Positions 45,512 through 58,470 of a stretch of 64,000 bases of DNA are shown here, one piece after another. The notes beneath the pieces were generated by a model, which worked only from the letters and a program-made list of their open reading frames with translations, was not told the DNA's origin and searched no databases. Made by a program: the position numbers and the translations under genes. The first letter of the stretch is position 1, and the number at the start of each line of letters is the position of its first letter. This DNA comes from Bombardia bombarda. Taxonomy: Eukaryota; Ascomycota; Sordariomycetes; Sordariales; Lasiosphaeriaceae. The stretch covers positions 3,224,001 to 3,288,000 of the forward strand of contig JAULSR010000002.1 in assembly GCA_030512295.1 (NCBI GenBank). The letters run 5' to 3'.

Positions 45512-48500
45512 ATGGCTCCCCCAAAACCCGTCCCCGAGCATACGATTGACCGCACGCCCGAATATGAAAAGTTTATCGAGGACCTGCGCGTCTTCCACGA
45601 GAAGCGCGGCACCAACTTCGATCCTGAGCCCAAGATGGGCAACATGAATGTCGACCTGTACAAGCTGTTCAATTTCATCGTCGAAAGTGGAGGCTACGAC
45701 AAAGTCTCGGACGAGAAGCTTATGTGGCGGAAAATGTGCGAGGGTTTGGGTCTCATGCGCCATAACGCGCCTGCCGACGCGTACACTCTGAAGCAGATAT
45801 TCTACAAGCAATTAGCCGCCTACGAGATCAAAACGGTGCACAAGAAGGACCCTCCTCCGCCCGAGATACTAGAGTTTACCACCGCAAAGGGAGGCTCTTT
45901 GCTGTCCCGGACGCTCGAGAACTTTACCGCAAAAGGCAAGGCAGATTCCAAGGACGAGTCTGGAGATGATGGGACACCGAGCAGAGAGCGTCGCCCAGAA
46001 GAGACGCCGGGATCTGCATCAGCGCGGGTGTCGCGCGGACTCAGAGAGGCGCCCGCTCCAAGGGTCATTTTCCACCCAGACACAAACTCATCTCGGCAGA
46101 CGCGACATGCCTCCGGCCCGCAACCATCCGCATCTAGCACGCCCTCCCATCCCCCGACACACCCTCCTCCGCCTCACACTCAATCTCACAGCAACACACC
46201 CGTTCCCGTGCACAACAATACTCCATCACATCCTCACCCTAATCGAGGAGGCGCCTCGCACATGTACAATCCTCCCGCCATAGACATGAATAACTCTTTG
46301 GTGCTCAATTACCAGCCCCCTCCCCTCCAGCAGATGCAGCTTCGAATTGTCGACACCCCTACCAGTAACCCAGATCTCTACGCCAGGAAACGACGCCTGC
46401 TTAGACAGCCCGCTGCTTCGCTTGGCACTGGGAACATTGCGGCATTGGCTCGCGCTTCTGTCCCTGCAGGTAAGCTGTTAAATTTGTCATCTCCTAGCTA
46501 TGGCAGCGCAGCTCCTGCCCATGCACGCGCGCAGCATCATACTGACATGCCTTAGGAACTCTTGACGGCCCCAACATATATGAGAGGTGTCTATTGGCCC
46601 TTCGTTCGGGCATCCGGGCAGAGCAAGCGTTTGGTCTCAATCATCTAGTGAAGATATCCTACGAACGTGGGGACAAGTACCGGTTCTCTCAGTTCAGTGG
46701 CCTCGCCGAGGGCTTGACCGAGATCGCGCTTAGTGTTGGAGGTCTATTCTATCACGTCAACTGGACTATCTCGAATGATCCAGAGGTTCTTGACGATGGT
46801 GCATTCGACGAACTCGACGGTATCAATGGAACCCCCGATATTCTCGATCGAATCGCCCAACTAAAGCGAAAGGATGTCCAGGACAACTTTCAATCCGCAG
46901 AATTCACCGACCATATGACGCTGGTCACCGAGGCCGTCCTCACCATTCGGAACATGGTGATGCTTCAGGAGAACGCGTGGTTTATGGGCGAGTATCCCAC
47001 GCTAAAGGACTTGTTATGCATTATCCTTCACCTTCCAGACCTGGACGTTGTTGTTGAGCTCAAGCATTTTGCTCTCGACATTGCCGAGCAATTAACACCC
47101 TATCTGATTCTGGATTCCGACGACCCTCTGTACAAAACATTACTCGCCCAGCTCACATCGAATGATCGGGGGACCATTTTGACTGCACTCCGTGCCATCG
47201 GGCGCATCTCAATGAGCCACGCCACAGAAACTAACAAATTGAGTGGCGTACCACCTGCTGTCCTCCGAAATCTCATGGACTGGCTTTTGCTAAATGACGA
47301 CGAGCTTATGGATGCCTGTCTCGACTTTCTTTATCAGTACACGGCTGTTGTTCCCAACCTGGACACTCTGCTCAAGACCACCAACGTAGAGCACCTTGTC
47401 ATCCAACTAGTTCGTCTTCTCTCCCACGGCGCTAAAAAGATCAACAAGGAGATTGTCGTTAGTGAAGCAAGCGTTGTATATGACATAGGCCCCGAAGAAC
47501 AAGTTGTTCCCATTCCAAAGGATCTTTTGGACCGTCTGCTTAATACAGAAGAGCCTGAGCGCTGTTACGCATGGCTTCGGTGCTTCTTCGAGGAAGATCC
47601 AGACACGCACATCACCCAAATTGCCATCTGGCAGGCCTACAACGCGGCCTTCATCGAGCCGCTGAAGCGCAAAAATCGCAACATGATCAACGCCGCCGAC
47701 TTCATAAAGAACATTAGCACAGTTTACCAAGCCGCCGGCGCTCAGATCCTATACGAGGGCCCACAGGGCCAAACGACCCAAAAGTTTATCATCAAGGGCA
47801 TCCGGCCGCGGCCGTTTCCCATCAGCCCCGAGGGCAAAAGCTACTTCCGGTGCCTTTGGGCGCGCAAGATCCCCACACCCCCAACGGCGCGTCGCAGTCG
47901 CAGCCACCACAACCGCCCGCCTATGCTCCCCAAAAGTGCGGGGGCTGGTATCTGACGGCCGAGAGCATGTGGGAGCATATCCTATCGGACCATCTCGGCG
48001 AGGCGCCGCGCAGCGACGACAGCAACAAGTTCCGGAACCGCGAGGGCGACTTTGTCTGCCACTGGGACAACTGCACAAAGTACGCCAAGCCGACAAAGCT
48101 GCATCTCGTCCAGTTCATGATGCACATCAAGACGCATCTCAAGGCCGAGGAGGCCATCCACATCGCGGCTACTGCCGCCAGCACCGCCGCCCAGCAAAAC
48201 GGCGGCAGCGGCGATGTCGTCACCCCACATACCCCACATAGCGGTGGTCCCGGTCTGGGTCCAGGCCCCGGCCCTGGCCCCGGCCCTGGCCCAGGCATCG
48301 CTGCCATGAGGCGCCTCAAGCCACGCGTCATCAAGCCGGCGAATACAATCACCCTCAGCTACGAGGAGACGGTTAGTGTTCGCGACGAGCGCAACATGAA
48401 TGCGCCGCCACAGGCCGCGGGCATTCCGCTGTCGGCCGCCCTGATCCTGCGCAACATTGCTCGGAATATTGTTAAGACCGAGGCCGAGGAGTTGTTGAAG

Positions 48501-48692
48501 AAGCAGGGGGCCGCCGGTAAGGGCAATGGTGGTGGTGGTGAGACTGAAGATGACAGTGGTAGCGGGGAGAAGGGTGGGTTGAACGAGGTGCTGTTCAGAC
48601 CGGTGCTGCAGAGGTTGTGGGAGGTTTTTATTGAGAATCGACTGTTGGCGCCGTCTATTACTAGTTTGTTGCAGTTGTTGGAGTCGGATTGA
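45512..48692 (+). CDS. RSC9: RSC9-like chromatin remodelling subunit (ARID, RFX-like, C2H2), with a frame break
   Basis: Exon 1 (45512-46469) and exon 2 (from 46556) are joined by an 86-bp intron (GTAAGC donor, TTAG acceptor). An ARID domain lies near residues 20-115 (EYEKFIEDLRVFHEKRG, LYKLFNFIVESGGYDKV). A helical repeat-like region and an RFX-like winged helix (YAWLRCFFEEDPD, AIWQAYNAAFIEPL) follow. The first frame reaches KSYFRCLW near 47858 and runs out at 47955. The next frame is open from 47850 to 48692 and continues with PLGAQDPH, a zinc-finger region (CGGWYLTAESMWEHILSDHLG, CHWDNCTKYAKPTKLHL), a Gly-Pro repeat and a conserved-looking C-terminus (NEVLFRPVLQRLWEVFIENRLL). No intron of plausible length corrects the phase, so a one-base indel or sequencing error around 47850-47860 is likely. 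Known role: RSC nucleosome remodelling; animal counterpart ARID2/BAF200. Confidence 0.85.
48258..48297. repeat. Gly-Pro coding tandem repeat
   Basis: CCCCGGCCCTGG units repeat, encoding alternating Gly-Pro in the RSC9 C-terminal region. Confidence 0.8.
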
Positions 48693-49074
48693 GTGTTGTG
48701 GGTGGGTGGGTAGCGGTGGTTGGAAAGGGAGGAGTAAAAAATCAAACTTGAAGCTTTTGATTGTTCTTTTCCAGTTTCTCTTTCTCCTCTGGTGTTCAAT
48801 TTTTATTCTCCTCCTCCTCCTACTTATCCTACCTACCGACTCTGTTTTTTATTATTTTCACGATGGAGGAATGAAAAGAGTGCGCAAAGCCTGCGCTTGC
48901 GGGCTGCGACGAGTCTCTTTTTCGAGGAAAGAAGATAGGACGGGACAGGAATAGATTTCTAGAGTTAGTTGGTACTATTATGGACTGCCATGATATGGTA
49001 TAAGCGGATGGATGGTTGGACGGGATGGATGGATGGCGGGAGGGTAGGGCAAGGCAAGCAAGTCCACCAGGTAG

Positions 49075-49111
49075 TCGGTCGGTCGGTCGGTCAGTCAGTC
49101 AGTCAGTCAGG
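49075..49111. repeat. (GGTC)n/(AGTC)n compound microsatellite
   Basis: Four GGTC units pass directly into five AGTC units. Confidence 0.9.
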
Positions 49112-50397
49112 GCAGGCGCACAGCAGGCGCAAGATTTAAAAAAGACTGTGTTCAGCGTTTGTTTATTTTTGTGTTATTACTTGGTTTGGTTGGCTCGTTA
49201 GGGGTTGAGGTTACTTTCTAATTTGCAGTATGCATGCGCTATCGGTTATGTCTGCTGTCGTTGTCGTCGTCTGGCGTCTTTTTTTGGCCGTCTCTGTATA
49301 TGTTATGTGTTGTGAATACCCCCTGTGTGGCTCCTCTCTTCATACTTCCTGGCTGCGTCATCTTTTACTTTCTGATATCTCTCTAAAAGAAAAGAAGATA
49401 AGAATAAATGAAGAAGAGGAATAGAGATTGTCCAAGGCATGTCGTTCTGCCTCTCTTATCATCATCAGCCTGCATACCCACTCACTATCTACTTACGCTA
49501 CAAGCAAGGCCGGGTCTGGGGGCCGGTGGTGGTGGTGGTGGTGGTCCGGATCGGGAAGCGATGGGCAAAGGAAGAGGCAAACCCGCGTTTCTACCAAGAC
49601 AAGGTTGGGAGGAATGGCTTGGCGGGAGCGTTATGAGCCCGCCGGCGGCCCGTCCATGCCACCACTACTAACTACCGAGCTGGTGGGTGTGATGGAGGAC
49701 CAAGGAAGCAAGCAAGCAAGCTTTTCACTAGCCCCGGTGGCGAGGAAGCAAAATCTATGACAAGACGACGCGGACGTGACGGATGGATCTCGTACTGGAA
49801 TACTTTGGATCGGCGATACCATCAATTTATGACTGCAACAGGAGCAGAGCACGTGGTCTGGCTGTACTGTAGCATCATACATGTCAAAATTCATTGCCTT
49901 TTATACATTTTGACAGCGGTTGGATGTATCGATCATCGCCGGCATCACCGCGCCGTGTTCGGGTTCGGGTGTCGGTGTCCTTCCCGGCCCAATGCTTGCG
50001 TTGCCACAAAAAGGTGTTGACTTACGGGCGCAGTTAATATCACAGTACACCGCAATTTGAAATCTGATGTAGTAGTTCAAGGTGTTTGTTTGCCAACAGT
50101 TGCATGTTCTATACACATCTTTTGGTTCGTATGATTTTACTGGGTTTTGGGAACAAGTATACGCAAATATGGCCAAGGGTAAAGATGAGAAATGACCTTT
50201 GTACGTTCCTGAGCTGTTTGTGGATTTCCCGTCCGGCACGCACACGCGTGCACATGGGGACAAGCGGGAGCGAGCAGGCATCGTGAACCAGTTGCCTAGC
50301 TGCAGATGCGGGAGTGATGAGAGACAAGCAAGATTTAAAGTTTTTTTTTTGGATACTTATTGATGTGGCCCAAGCTTGCCCAGGGGTGTGTGGGCTG

Positions 50398-50440
50398 CGC
50401 GGGCTGCTGGCTGGGCTGGGCTGGGCTGGGGCTGGGCTTG
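50398..50440. repeat. (GGGCT)n-like repeat
   Basis: Imperfect GGGCTG units in noncoding DNA. Confidence 0.75.
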
Positions 50441-53400
50441 GCAGCTAGTTGTGGAGTGGCGAAACATGTTGAGGCCATCGTGAGATTCTGGGGTGCATGG
50501 GCGGTGCATTTTTTCCGTTTCACGGTACCGAGCGGGCGGGAACGTGGCGGCGCGTTTTCGGCTCTTTTGCTTCCAGGGGTAAGGGAAGGAGACATCGTGA
50601 GTCGTCAAGCAAGGCTGAATGAATCGACTTGCATATTATTTTTAGCCAGCCCAGCGAACAATCTTGCTTTGCAACATTTTTCGACGAACAAAGGGGGGAA
50701 ATGATCAACAATAGTCAACTCATAAACATGGAGTGATTATTGTTTGAGAGGAATTTTAGAAGAGGGGGGAGGAGGTCAGATACCGAATTATTCTTTTGCT
50801 GCCCACCCACCCACCATCTGCAGACAATTCACGTCTTGACTAATTGGGCATCATGGAGGGGGAAGCTTCCATCATGACCGCCGCCGAGACTTCCCGATCC
50901 CCACACCCGCGGGTGAATCCCCGAAACTTGTTAGGCGCACTAACATAGAAGAAAACGCGCTGTACTTTGTACAAAGTAGCACAATTGATAAGTGAGAGAT
51001 GGATAGCAGTGTTCTAGACGTTTCATCAGTAAATGACCTAGGAGGCTGAGAGGCTGGGCTGAACATCGACCCTGCCTGAAGATCGTCGATTTGCTACCAT
51101 ATATGGAGTCTTGGGGTATGACAGATGTAGACCGAGAAAGCGTTGCTGCAACGCCTTGTATAACGGGCTGTTCTCGACCCCGTTCGATTATGCCGAGGAT
51201 TATGGCGCTCTCCTCCATGGAGATAGACCCCATGTCGGTCTGCCAATGGGTATCAATCTGTCAGGCAGACACATGCATGAGGGATATTGAGTGATGCAAC
51301 GCACTGCGACGCGTCACACCATATCTGATAGGTGATGGGTGTATCTGTAGTCCGTATCGGATAGCATGTGCTGGAGGTTGACGCGATCAGGTCGGTCAAC
51401 CAGTCAAGTCCAGGGGAAGTCTCTGATCAGCATCTCTGTTTGCCTTTTTTTCTCTTCCCCACCATCATGGCGAGATTGCTCCGATGTTCGCGATATCTCG
51501 ACGACAGGGGGGAGAAAGATCGGCAACGCATTGCCTGAACAAAGGGTGTTCCTTCCAGGACCACTCGGCCTCTCGGGCAGCAATGGACAGCAAGGGGAAG
51601 CTCGAATCGCTCTCTCGAAATTTTGGGAGCCTCGGAGCCTCAGGAAAGCTCCATTCGAGCTGTTTGCTCCATGGCATAAAAATTTCCACCCTGGAACTGC
51701 AAGTTCAGGTGGTCAGATATGGGGCCATCTCGCGCGTCTGCAGCTGCACGAGGCGAAGCGCGAATCCTTTCATGCTGCTTTGCTTTGCTTGCTGGCTGGC
51801 GTGCTTGCTGCAGGAGGTTGCCACCCCCGGCAGCCGTTGGCTTCACTAGCAATTTTTAGCGGCCGAGTCAAGCGCGGCGACTCAAAAAATGTCGCTGGTT
51901 GGGGCACATGACCAGCAGGACTTTTTGGCCTGCATCGGCCGCAGATAGGTATTTCAACATTGGGGAAAGCTGACCGAGAAAAACTCCCCGACATTTGTGG
52001 CTTGTGAACCTGGTCACCCCAGATCGATGACAGTTTGTATTGCTTGAGGTTGTTGTTAAATATCTCCATGTCACCTTTTTTTTTTTACACATGGAGTTTG
52101 GTTAGATAGGAGGTGTTGTACGAATAGATTAGCAGTTTTACAAAGATGCACTTGGTTGCTTTCACGATAAGATATGGAAACCACAAGCCAGAGGTACCTA
52201 GGTAGGTAAGTACGAAGTACGGTACTTCCTTTGCCCGGGTTCGTGGTACCTGACCTGTGGATCTGTGTGTACTTCGTACTGCACTGTACAAACCTAAGGT
52301 ACCTACGAGCCAGAGATGCATCTTGATAGCTGTATATCTTGGATCCGAGACAGCTAATGTAGGTATAGATAATCATGCAGCTGCAGAGAATTGCTCACCG
52401 CTCTCTCTGCGAGTCGTAGATTCTGTGACGCTGAAGTGGTATCCAGTATCGTCGACTGATTAGCTAGGGGAAGCTCTTGCGAGGAAACTGTGTTCGGGGG
52501 TCGCCTGTCTGATGAAACATGGGAATGTGAAAAATGTCGCCCCCACACTGCCCGTGCCCGTTCCCGACATGGATTTCTTTTTTTTTTGCCACGCTCCACC
52601 GTGCCGGTGCCTGCCGACTGCATTGTAACAGACACACCCCAGAAAGTGGATGGCTTTGCCCCGCTATCGCTCCCACCTCCACCTCTTTAGTCTCTCCTGT
52701 CCGAGGTACTTGGCAGTTCATCCTTGCGGCGGATTTAAGGAACCACGGGGAACTTGATACTGGTTGCTGGCCCGGGCCTGTGAACCTGGCTCGCCCCCGG
52801 GCCGGCCTGCTGCAAGTGACTGCTCTGCCTGTACGGAGGCTGTCACGGGACCCATCTGTAATCTCGAAATAGAATGACAGCAGCTTTGCTGTCTTGTTCT
52901 GGTAGGTACTTTCGCGGCATACGTACTTCACCGAATACTTGTCCTGGTTAGGCCAGGTTGCCTGTTGATCACTCTGAAACCTAGTCGATACTGAGCCAGT
53001 CGGTGAGTTGTGAGAAAATTTGTTAATGGCGGCGACTCGTGGACGGGTGTTTTGGCGTTGACGGTTTGTTGGAGAATTGATGGCTCCAGCTCCTCTCCTC
53101 CACCTGTGTCAACCATCATCCCAGCACACTATGGAAGCACCTGTGGAAGGTGATTCGGGAGCGGGACAGGGTCACAGTAGCCCTGTACAGACACACCGTA
53201 TCCCGTAACCACTACCTAGGTACCTACCTACAGTAGTAGGGGCCCCCGCTTCTCAGCACCGACTAGGCAACTTGAAGCAGTTGTTTCAATACTGGGCCGA
53301 AAAAGAAAAAAGACAACGTCGTTACCACACAACTGTTCTTCTGGTGGTCTCACCCTGCAAACGCGCGCATCCGATTAGGGAAATTGCTGCTGGTCTTGTG

Positions 53401-54670
53401 ACTTGCTTTCTAATCTCTGAGGTCCCACAGCCCGCTCAACCTCAACGGATGTCGGGTGTCTCCCTCACCGCTTGCGAAGGAATGCTCCGGCGTGTTCGGA
53501 CGCCCTCTTGGTACCAAGTAATTGTGTTCAGGGGAGCTGATGCTCCAGGTGGTGCTGTCTGCAAATAAATAGTCTGCTGGAGCCCAGGCCTGAACCTAGT
53601 AGATCAAACAGTTGACCATCGACCCTGTCGCCTCCCCTTTGTGAGAAGAGCCTCAACTACACACAGAAAAACCCACCAATTCGTCCACAAATTCATACAG
53701 GTACGTTAATAGCAAGCTAGTTTGTTCGTATTTTCCCTGACTCTCCCATTGTTCCATGTGCCCATCCCAACCCTGCTCTGCCTCCACCATCTGTCTGCTC
53801 CCACCACACCTTCTGTCCGGAACCAGGTAGTTAGACGCGGCACGCTCGTTTCTGTCCCACGGTTAGGTGCGGGCAGTGTGTGATGGAGCTTCTGGAACCT
53901 CGCAGCACGCCGGTCAGTCGGTCGGACGGGCGGGAGGGAAGGAACAGCTCAGGCCTCTTGCGCCTTCCTCGGTTCCCGCTACCACTAGCTCCAGGGTCTG
54001 CTCTATCCAAATGCAAGTGCTCATTGGTTAGAGGGTGACATATGGTGCAATGATGCACCTGGTGCCTTCCCTGGGTGGTGTGTTAAAGACACCTTTCACG
54101 GGGCTGGTGTAGGGAGGGGCAAAGAAAGAAAAAAACAGGCAGGCACGTTTGGCCGTCACGTCAATCGATTGAACCGTTCCCTCTGATCTCGGGGCTGCCT
54201 TGTGCCCGGGCGTTTCCTTCCATTGTGTGTGTCGCGGCCCTCCTCTCTCTCAGGCTCTCTCTCTTTCAGGCTCTCTCTTTCAGAAGCGTCCAGACCAAAG
54301 CTTATTTATTACAGTGGTGTAGCTGCTGCATTTGCTGCATCTCCGGGACCACTTAGCACTAATCGGCTTCTGCGGATTGTGTGGATACCTTACCATCCGC
54401 CCTCCACCCCACTGCCTTTTTCAGTACCACCCTCCACCACCCTGGTTCCCAGTTGAGGGATCGACAGTACCAGCAACAACCTTGTAAACTAAGAGGGGAG
54501 ATCTCGACTCGTCCACCCCCCACATCTCAACACCTCTTGCACATTTGCAACCTCAGGACCCGCCATCACTTCGCCTCATCCTACCTCCGGCCTTGCCTAG
54601 CGGTTTCTAGCGTCTGCAATCCCAACTGTGGTGCCTCTAAAAGCTCAGAACCGAGCTCAACAAACCCCTT

Positions 54671-54679
54671 CTATATAAG
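54671..54679 (+). promoter_or_regulatory. TATA box of the dehydrogenase gene
   Basis: CTATATAAG lies 372 bp before the ATG at 55050, so the transcript would have a leader of about 340 bases, rich in C and A. Confidence 0.5.
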
Positions 54680-55049
54680 CCTGACGGTTCGCCATAGCTG
54701 TCGGGTCTTTTGATTTCTAACAAGCAGGTTTGTGGTCGCTATTGAGGAGCCCAGGTACATTTGACGTACCTTGATAGCCCTCGTGGTCTTTATTTGCTTC
54801 CATCCCACACAATCTCGCCCACACCTCGCCCACACCTCAGCAGTTATTATCATTTGCTTGTGGGAACCCCTCACCATTGTGCATTTCTGAGCATTCGTTC
54901 TGCCTCTTGGTCTTGATAAGAAGATACCCTTGTCTCTTTCGACTTTTAAAACCCACGGTCGCTCACAGGTCTCGCACTGTCCAACAAACACCCTACACCC
55001 TCACTTCGCACCTGTCAAACCTTCACCTTCACTTCAGCCAACCGTCACC

Positions 55050-56213
55050 ATGGTCTCTGCAGTTCGCTCCGTCCGCTTGGCTACGCGCCTGACCGCCGTG
55101 CCTCGCGCCTCCTTCATGCGGTCGACCACTTCGACCACCTCGGTTGCTCAGCGTGCTGCCTTCTCCATGTCGGCCCGCCGCTTCAAGTCTGAGGTCATCA
55201 AGGAGACCGAGGTACCCGTCTCTGTCTACACCCCTGATTCCAAGGGTGTAGCGTCCGGTAACTCGGATCACTTCAGCATTCCCGTCAAAGCATCGCGGGC
55301 TCCCGAGCCCATCGTTGAACATGAGGAGGATGCCGTCAACCCTCTTGAGGATAAGGTCTTCAAGCAGATGCCCCGTACCCTCCAGAGGATGAGCGTCATG
55401 GGCAAGGTCATTATCATCACTGGGTACGTTTAACCTATCATGCCTTGTGATCAACAAACAGTTGCTAACATATTACCGAACAGTGGTGCCCGTGGTCTTG
55501 GAAACCACATGGCTCGGGCTTGTGCCGAGGCCGGTGCCAAGGCTGTCGTCATCTTTGACGCCAACCAGGATCTCGGAGACGAGGCCGCAGCCGAGCTTCA
55601 CCAGAAGTCTGGCCTTCCCGTCTCCTTCTTCAAAGTCGATGTTCGTGATGGTAACGCCATCAACGCCGCCGTTCAGAACGTAGTGGATCTCTACGGAGCT
55701 CCTGACGTCCTGGTCAACTCGGCTGGTATCGCCGACTCCAACATCCCGGCCGAGACCTACGACCCTGCCATGTTCCGCCGTCTTATCGACATCAACCTGA
55801 CGGGATCTTTCCTCATGTCGCAGTCTGTCGGCCGCGCCATGATGGATGCTGGTAAGCCCGGATCCATCATCCTTGTCGCCTCCATGTCGGGCTCTATCGT
55901 CAACTACCCTCAGGAGCAGTCGTGCTACAATGCCTCCAAGGCTGGTGTCATCCAATTTGGCAAGTCGCTCGCTGCTGAGTGGGCCAAGTTTGGCATCCGC
56001 GTCAACTGCATCTCGCCCGGCTACATGGACACGGCGCTCAACAAGGTTCCCGCCCTCGACGCCCAGAAGAAGATCTGGAAGTCTATGACACCTCAAGATC
56101 GCCTCGGTGCCGTCGATGACCTCAACGGTCTCTGTGTCTTCCTCGCCTCCGACTCGTCCAGCTTCATGACCGGCTCCAACGTCATTATCGACGGTGGATA
56201 CACGCTCTACTAA
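55050..56213 (+). CDS. Short-chain dehydrogenase, sorbose/xylulose-reductase type, mitochondrial
   Basis: Two exons (55050-55423, 55484-56213) with a GTACGT donor and CTAAC branch site give 367 aa. The intron splits the NAD(P)-binding motif TG-GARGLG. Other SDR hallmarks are the VNSAG motif, IDINLTGSF, the active-site Ser in SMSGS and Tyr273/Lys277 in YNASK, then RVNCISPGYMDT. The closest family I know is fungal polyol or sorbose reductases (Sou1, L-xylulose reductase, D-arabinitol dehydrogenase); the exact substrate is not decidable. A 100-residue N-terminal extension is Arg/Ser/Thr-rich at its start (RSVRLATRLTAVPRASFMR), as for mitochondrial import, which is unusual for the soluble polyol reductases. 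The ATG context CACCATGG is optimal. Confidence 0.88.
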
Positions 56214-56923
56214 GCCGTTCACCCTAATGAATTGCTCCTGATTTAGCTTCGGAGTAAAAAAGAAAACTCCTACCCCTATAGACAGCACCTTCTAGTTTTC
56301 CGATTGATACCCAGCAAACCACCTACCTACCTCCGCAGTCCATAGGTGTGTGGACGGTCTCTATGAAGATGTTAATCCCGCAGCGGATGATGATGGATCT
56401 ATTTGCGAAGCATGGCAAGCAACCCACATTGGTTTGGTTTGTTCGTGGCTTACGAAACGGACGATGACAATTTGCATATTTCGATGGCTTTGGCTTTGAT
56501 GGTTTGAGCAAGCACACATTCAAGACTCTATTTTTAGAGTTGTTGGCCACCCGGGGGTTTTTGCCCGGCTTTCTTTGTTTGCGTGTTGCCAGCGCAGCGC
56601 AGGTTAATTATTCTTTTCTCTTTCTGCGTGTTTTGCGCTTTGGCGGAGATCTTGGCGTCTGGGGTTTTTTTTCTTCGAGACATGGGTTTTTGTTTTCGAG
56701 GCATGACCTCTAGGCGGGAAAAGGAGGAATTTAGGAACCTCGCACAATGGAGTTTGTGGTCGAGATATTTCATGAAAAGAAATAAAATATTCTATACATC
56801 ATTGTGCATAATTATATTTGTGACAACGTGACGATTTATTTTCGTAGGTGTAGATATATCTAGTCATTCCTAATCTTCGATGTCGGATTTACGATCAATC
56901 AGAGGCATACAGCCGCCAGGCTG

Positions 56924-57030
56924 TGATTGGTCGACAGGATGCAAAACAGTGGGGAGCTGGTCACGTGTCCCAGGAACCCCTCCAAAACCACCCACTTCCT
57001 GTCCCCGTAGTTCGTGATCCTTTTATATAG
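56924..57030 (+). promoter_or_regulatory. Promoter-like block without an assigned gene
   Basis: An inverted CCAAT box (GATTGG, 56925-56930), a CACGTG box (56962-56967) and a TATATAG box (57024-57030) occur in order and are followed by a CAA-rich leader-like stretch. This order and spacing look like a real plus-strand promoter. Confidence 0.45.
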
Positions 57031-57103
57031 ACAAGCAGATCAATACAACAACAACAACCCCCAACCAACCCGTTCTCTACTGTTACTATAGTGACTAGTA
57101 CAA

Positions 57104-57211
57104 ATGACCTTGTCATTCCAACATTCGATCCCTACCACTGCAGAGAAACAACAGTCAAGGGTAAATAGTCATAACAGATATGATATCATACCCAGTTCTT
57201 CTGCAGGGTAA
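57104..57211 (+). CDS. Possible micro-ORF downstream of an orphan promoter (35 aa)
   Basis: The first ATG after the TATATAG box opens 35 codons (starting MTLSFQHSIPTTAEKQQS). A possible donor, GTAAAT, lies at 57161 inside it, so splicing to an exon after CTTGACAG (57349) is also conceivable, but I could not build a convincing spliced frame. No family is recognised. It may instead be a noncoding transcript. Confidence 0.2.
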   Translation: MTLSFQHSIPTTAEKQQSRVNSHNRYDIIPSSSAG

Positions 57212-58470
57212 TAATGGTCCTTTATGCTCATATGCGCCGCGATTGTGTTGATTCTTGAGATGATAGTTAGTTGGCAATCGTTGTGCTCCGTGAGTGATTA
57301 TGTTGGCCAACCCAAGTGTGTGTGTGTGTGTTTGTGTCTCCTTGACAGACGAATTTCTGGACAAGAAAAGCGCCAATACATACGTAAGCCAAGGTTTGCT
57401 CGGCGGTCCAGTGTCAAAGCTAGCCTGCTTTTCTTCGGCCTTCTTAAGCGTATGTTTGATGGGTTCTGGTTTAAGAGGTGTTTGGGAACCTATAGGAGTT
57501 TTGTTCGTTGCTGTCAGCCGTTATGGTTCGTGGTGAATTTATCATCATAGATTTTCATTTGGGCCCAAAAATTGCCACACTACCTACCTTCCTACTCATG
57601 TTAACGAAACATCATTATCCCTGTTGGATTGTGGTCCAAAAAACTTTCACATACTGGTGTAACACTTCAACAAGAGTGAAGTGTGAACGCAAATGAGCGA
57701 GAGTCGGATATTGATATGCAACTACGTAGACTTGCCTCACCACAATACCGACACTTCCTCTAGTTGCATCCCAACATCTCTACAAATGCTTCACAATAAC
57801 ACATAGTTAAATACGATCTCGTTCGCGTTTCAAATATATTGTTTTCAATCTCTCTCCTTTGTGTGTCTAAATCATCTATCTTGACATGGTCCAAAATCGT
57901 CCTCTACAATTGAGGAAAAAGAACAACTGAATAGATAGGTGTGCTTAGAACAGAGCGAAGAGGGTATAATAGAGACAGACCGTGTAGACGCCTAAACAAG
58001 ATGGCTCACGTTGGCTGTGGTTACAGAAAGCATATATAATATAATACACATCCCCAAACCAGCCAACCAGTCAACTAACCAGCCAGCCAGCCACAAGATA
58101 GTCCCAACATCAAAACAAAAAGGCAAAAAAACAGCGCAGAAACTGTGATCGAAAACAGGGCTTCAGAAATATCAAATGCAGAGAGATCCTGTATACTTTT
58201 CTTTTTTTTGGCTACCCCATCCCAGAACATAAAGCCCGTGTCATCGGTCGGCCTCAGTTTTTATCTTGACCTCAATCTCCCGCGCTTTATCGCCAACCCC
58301 CAAAATCAAAAGATTACCCCGGGATATATCTTCCACCTCGTACAGCACACATTACTACACTACCGCTCCATCATTCTCACATGAGATAGGCCTCGAACCG
58401 ACCATGAACTCATATTCGCAACCGTGCAGAACAGGATTAGAAAATCCGGCACGCACACACAGCCGGATCA

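Larger units (their letters stand above)
48693..55049. other. 6.3-kb stretch without a supported gene
   Basis: Only short, mutually overlapping frames are present. Simple repeats include GGTC/AGTC at 49075-49111, GGT at about 49523-49545 and GGGCT at about 50400-50440. The right end holds the promoter and leader of the dehydrogenase gene. A CAG/GTACGT donor-like site near 53700 follows an A/C-rich stretch, so an untranslated exon or noncoding transcript is possible. Confidence 0.5.
56214..58470. other. Convergent region with an internal promoter-like block
   Basis: 3' untranslated regions of the dehydrogenase and vigilin genes flank a stretch (56920-57210) with promoter signals, described separately. 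A GT microsatellite lies at about 57316-57332. No frame longer than 110 codons is convincing. Confidence 0.55.

Noticed and set aside
47850..48692. Separate zinc-finger gene downstream of RSC9
   Set aside because: The frame has no ATG at its start, overlaps RSC9 and carries the domains that should continue Rsc9; a frame break in one gene is simpler.
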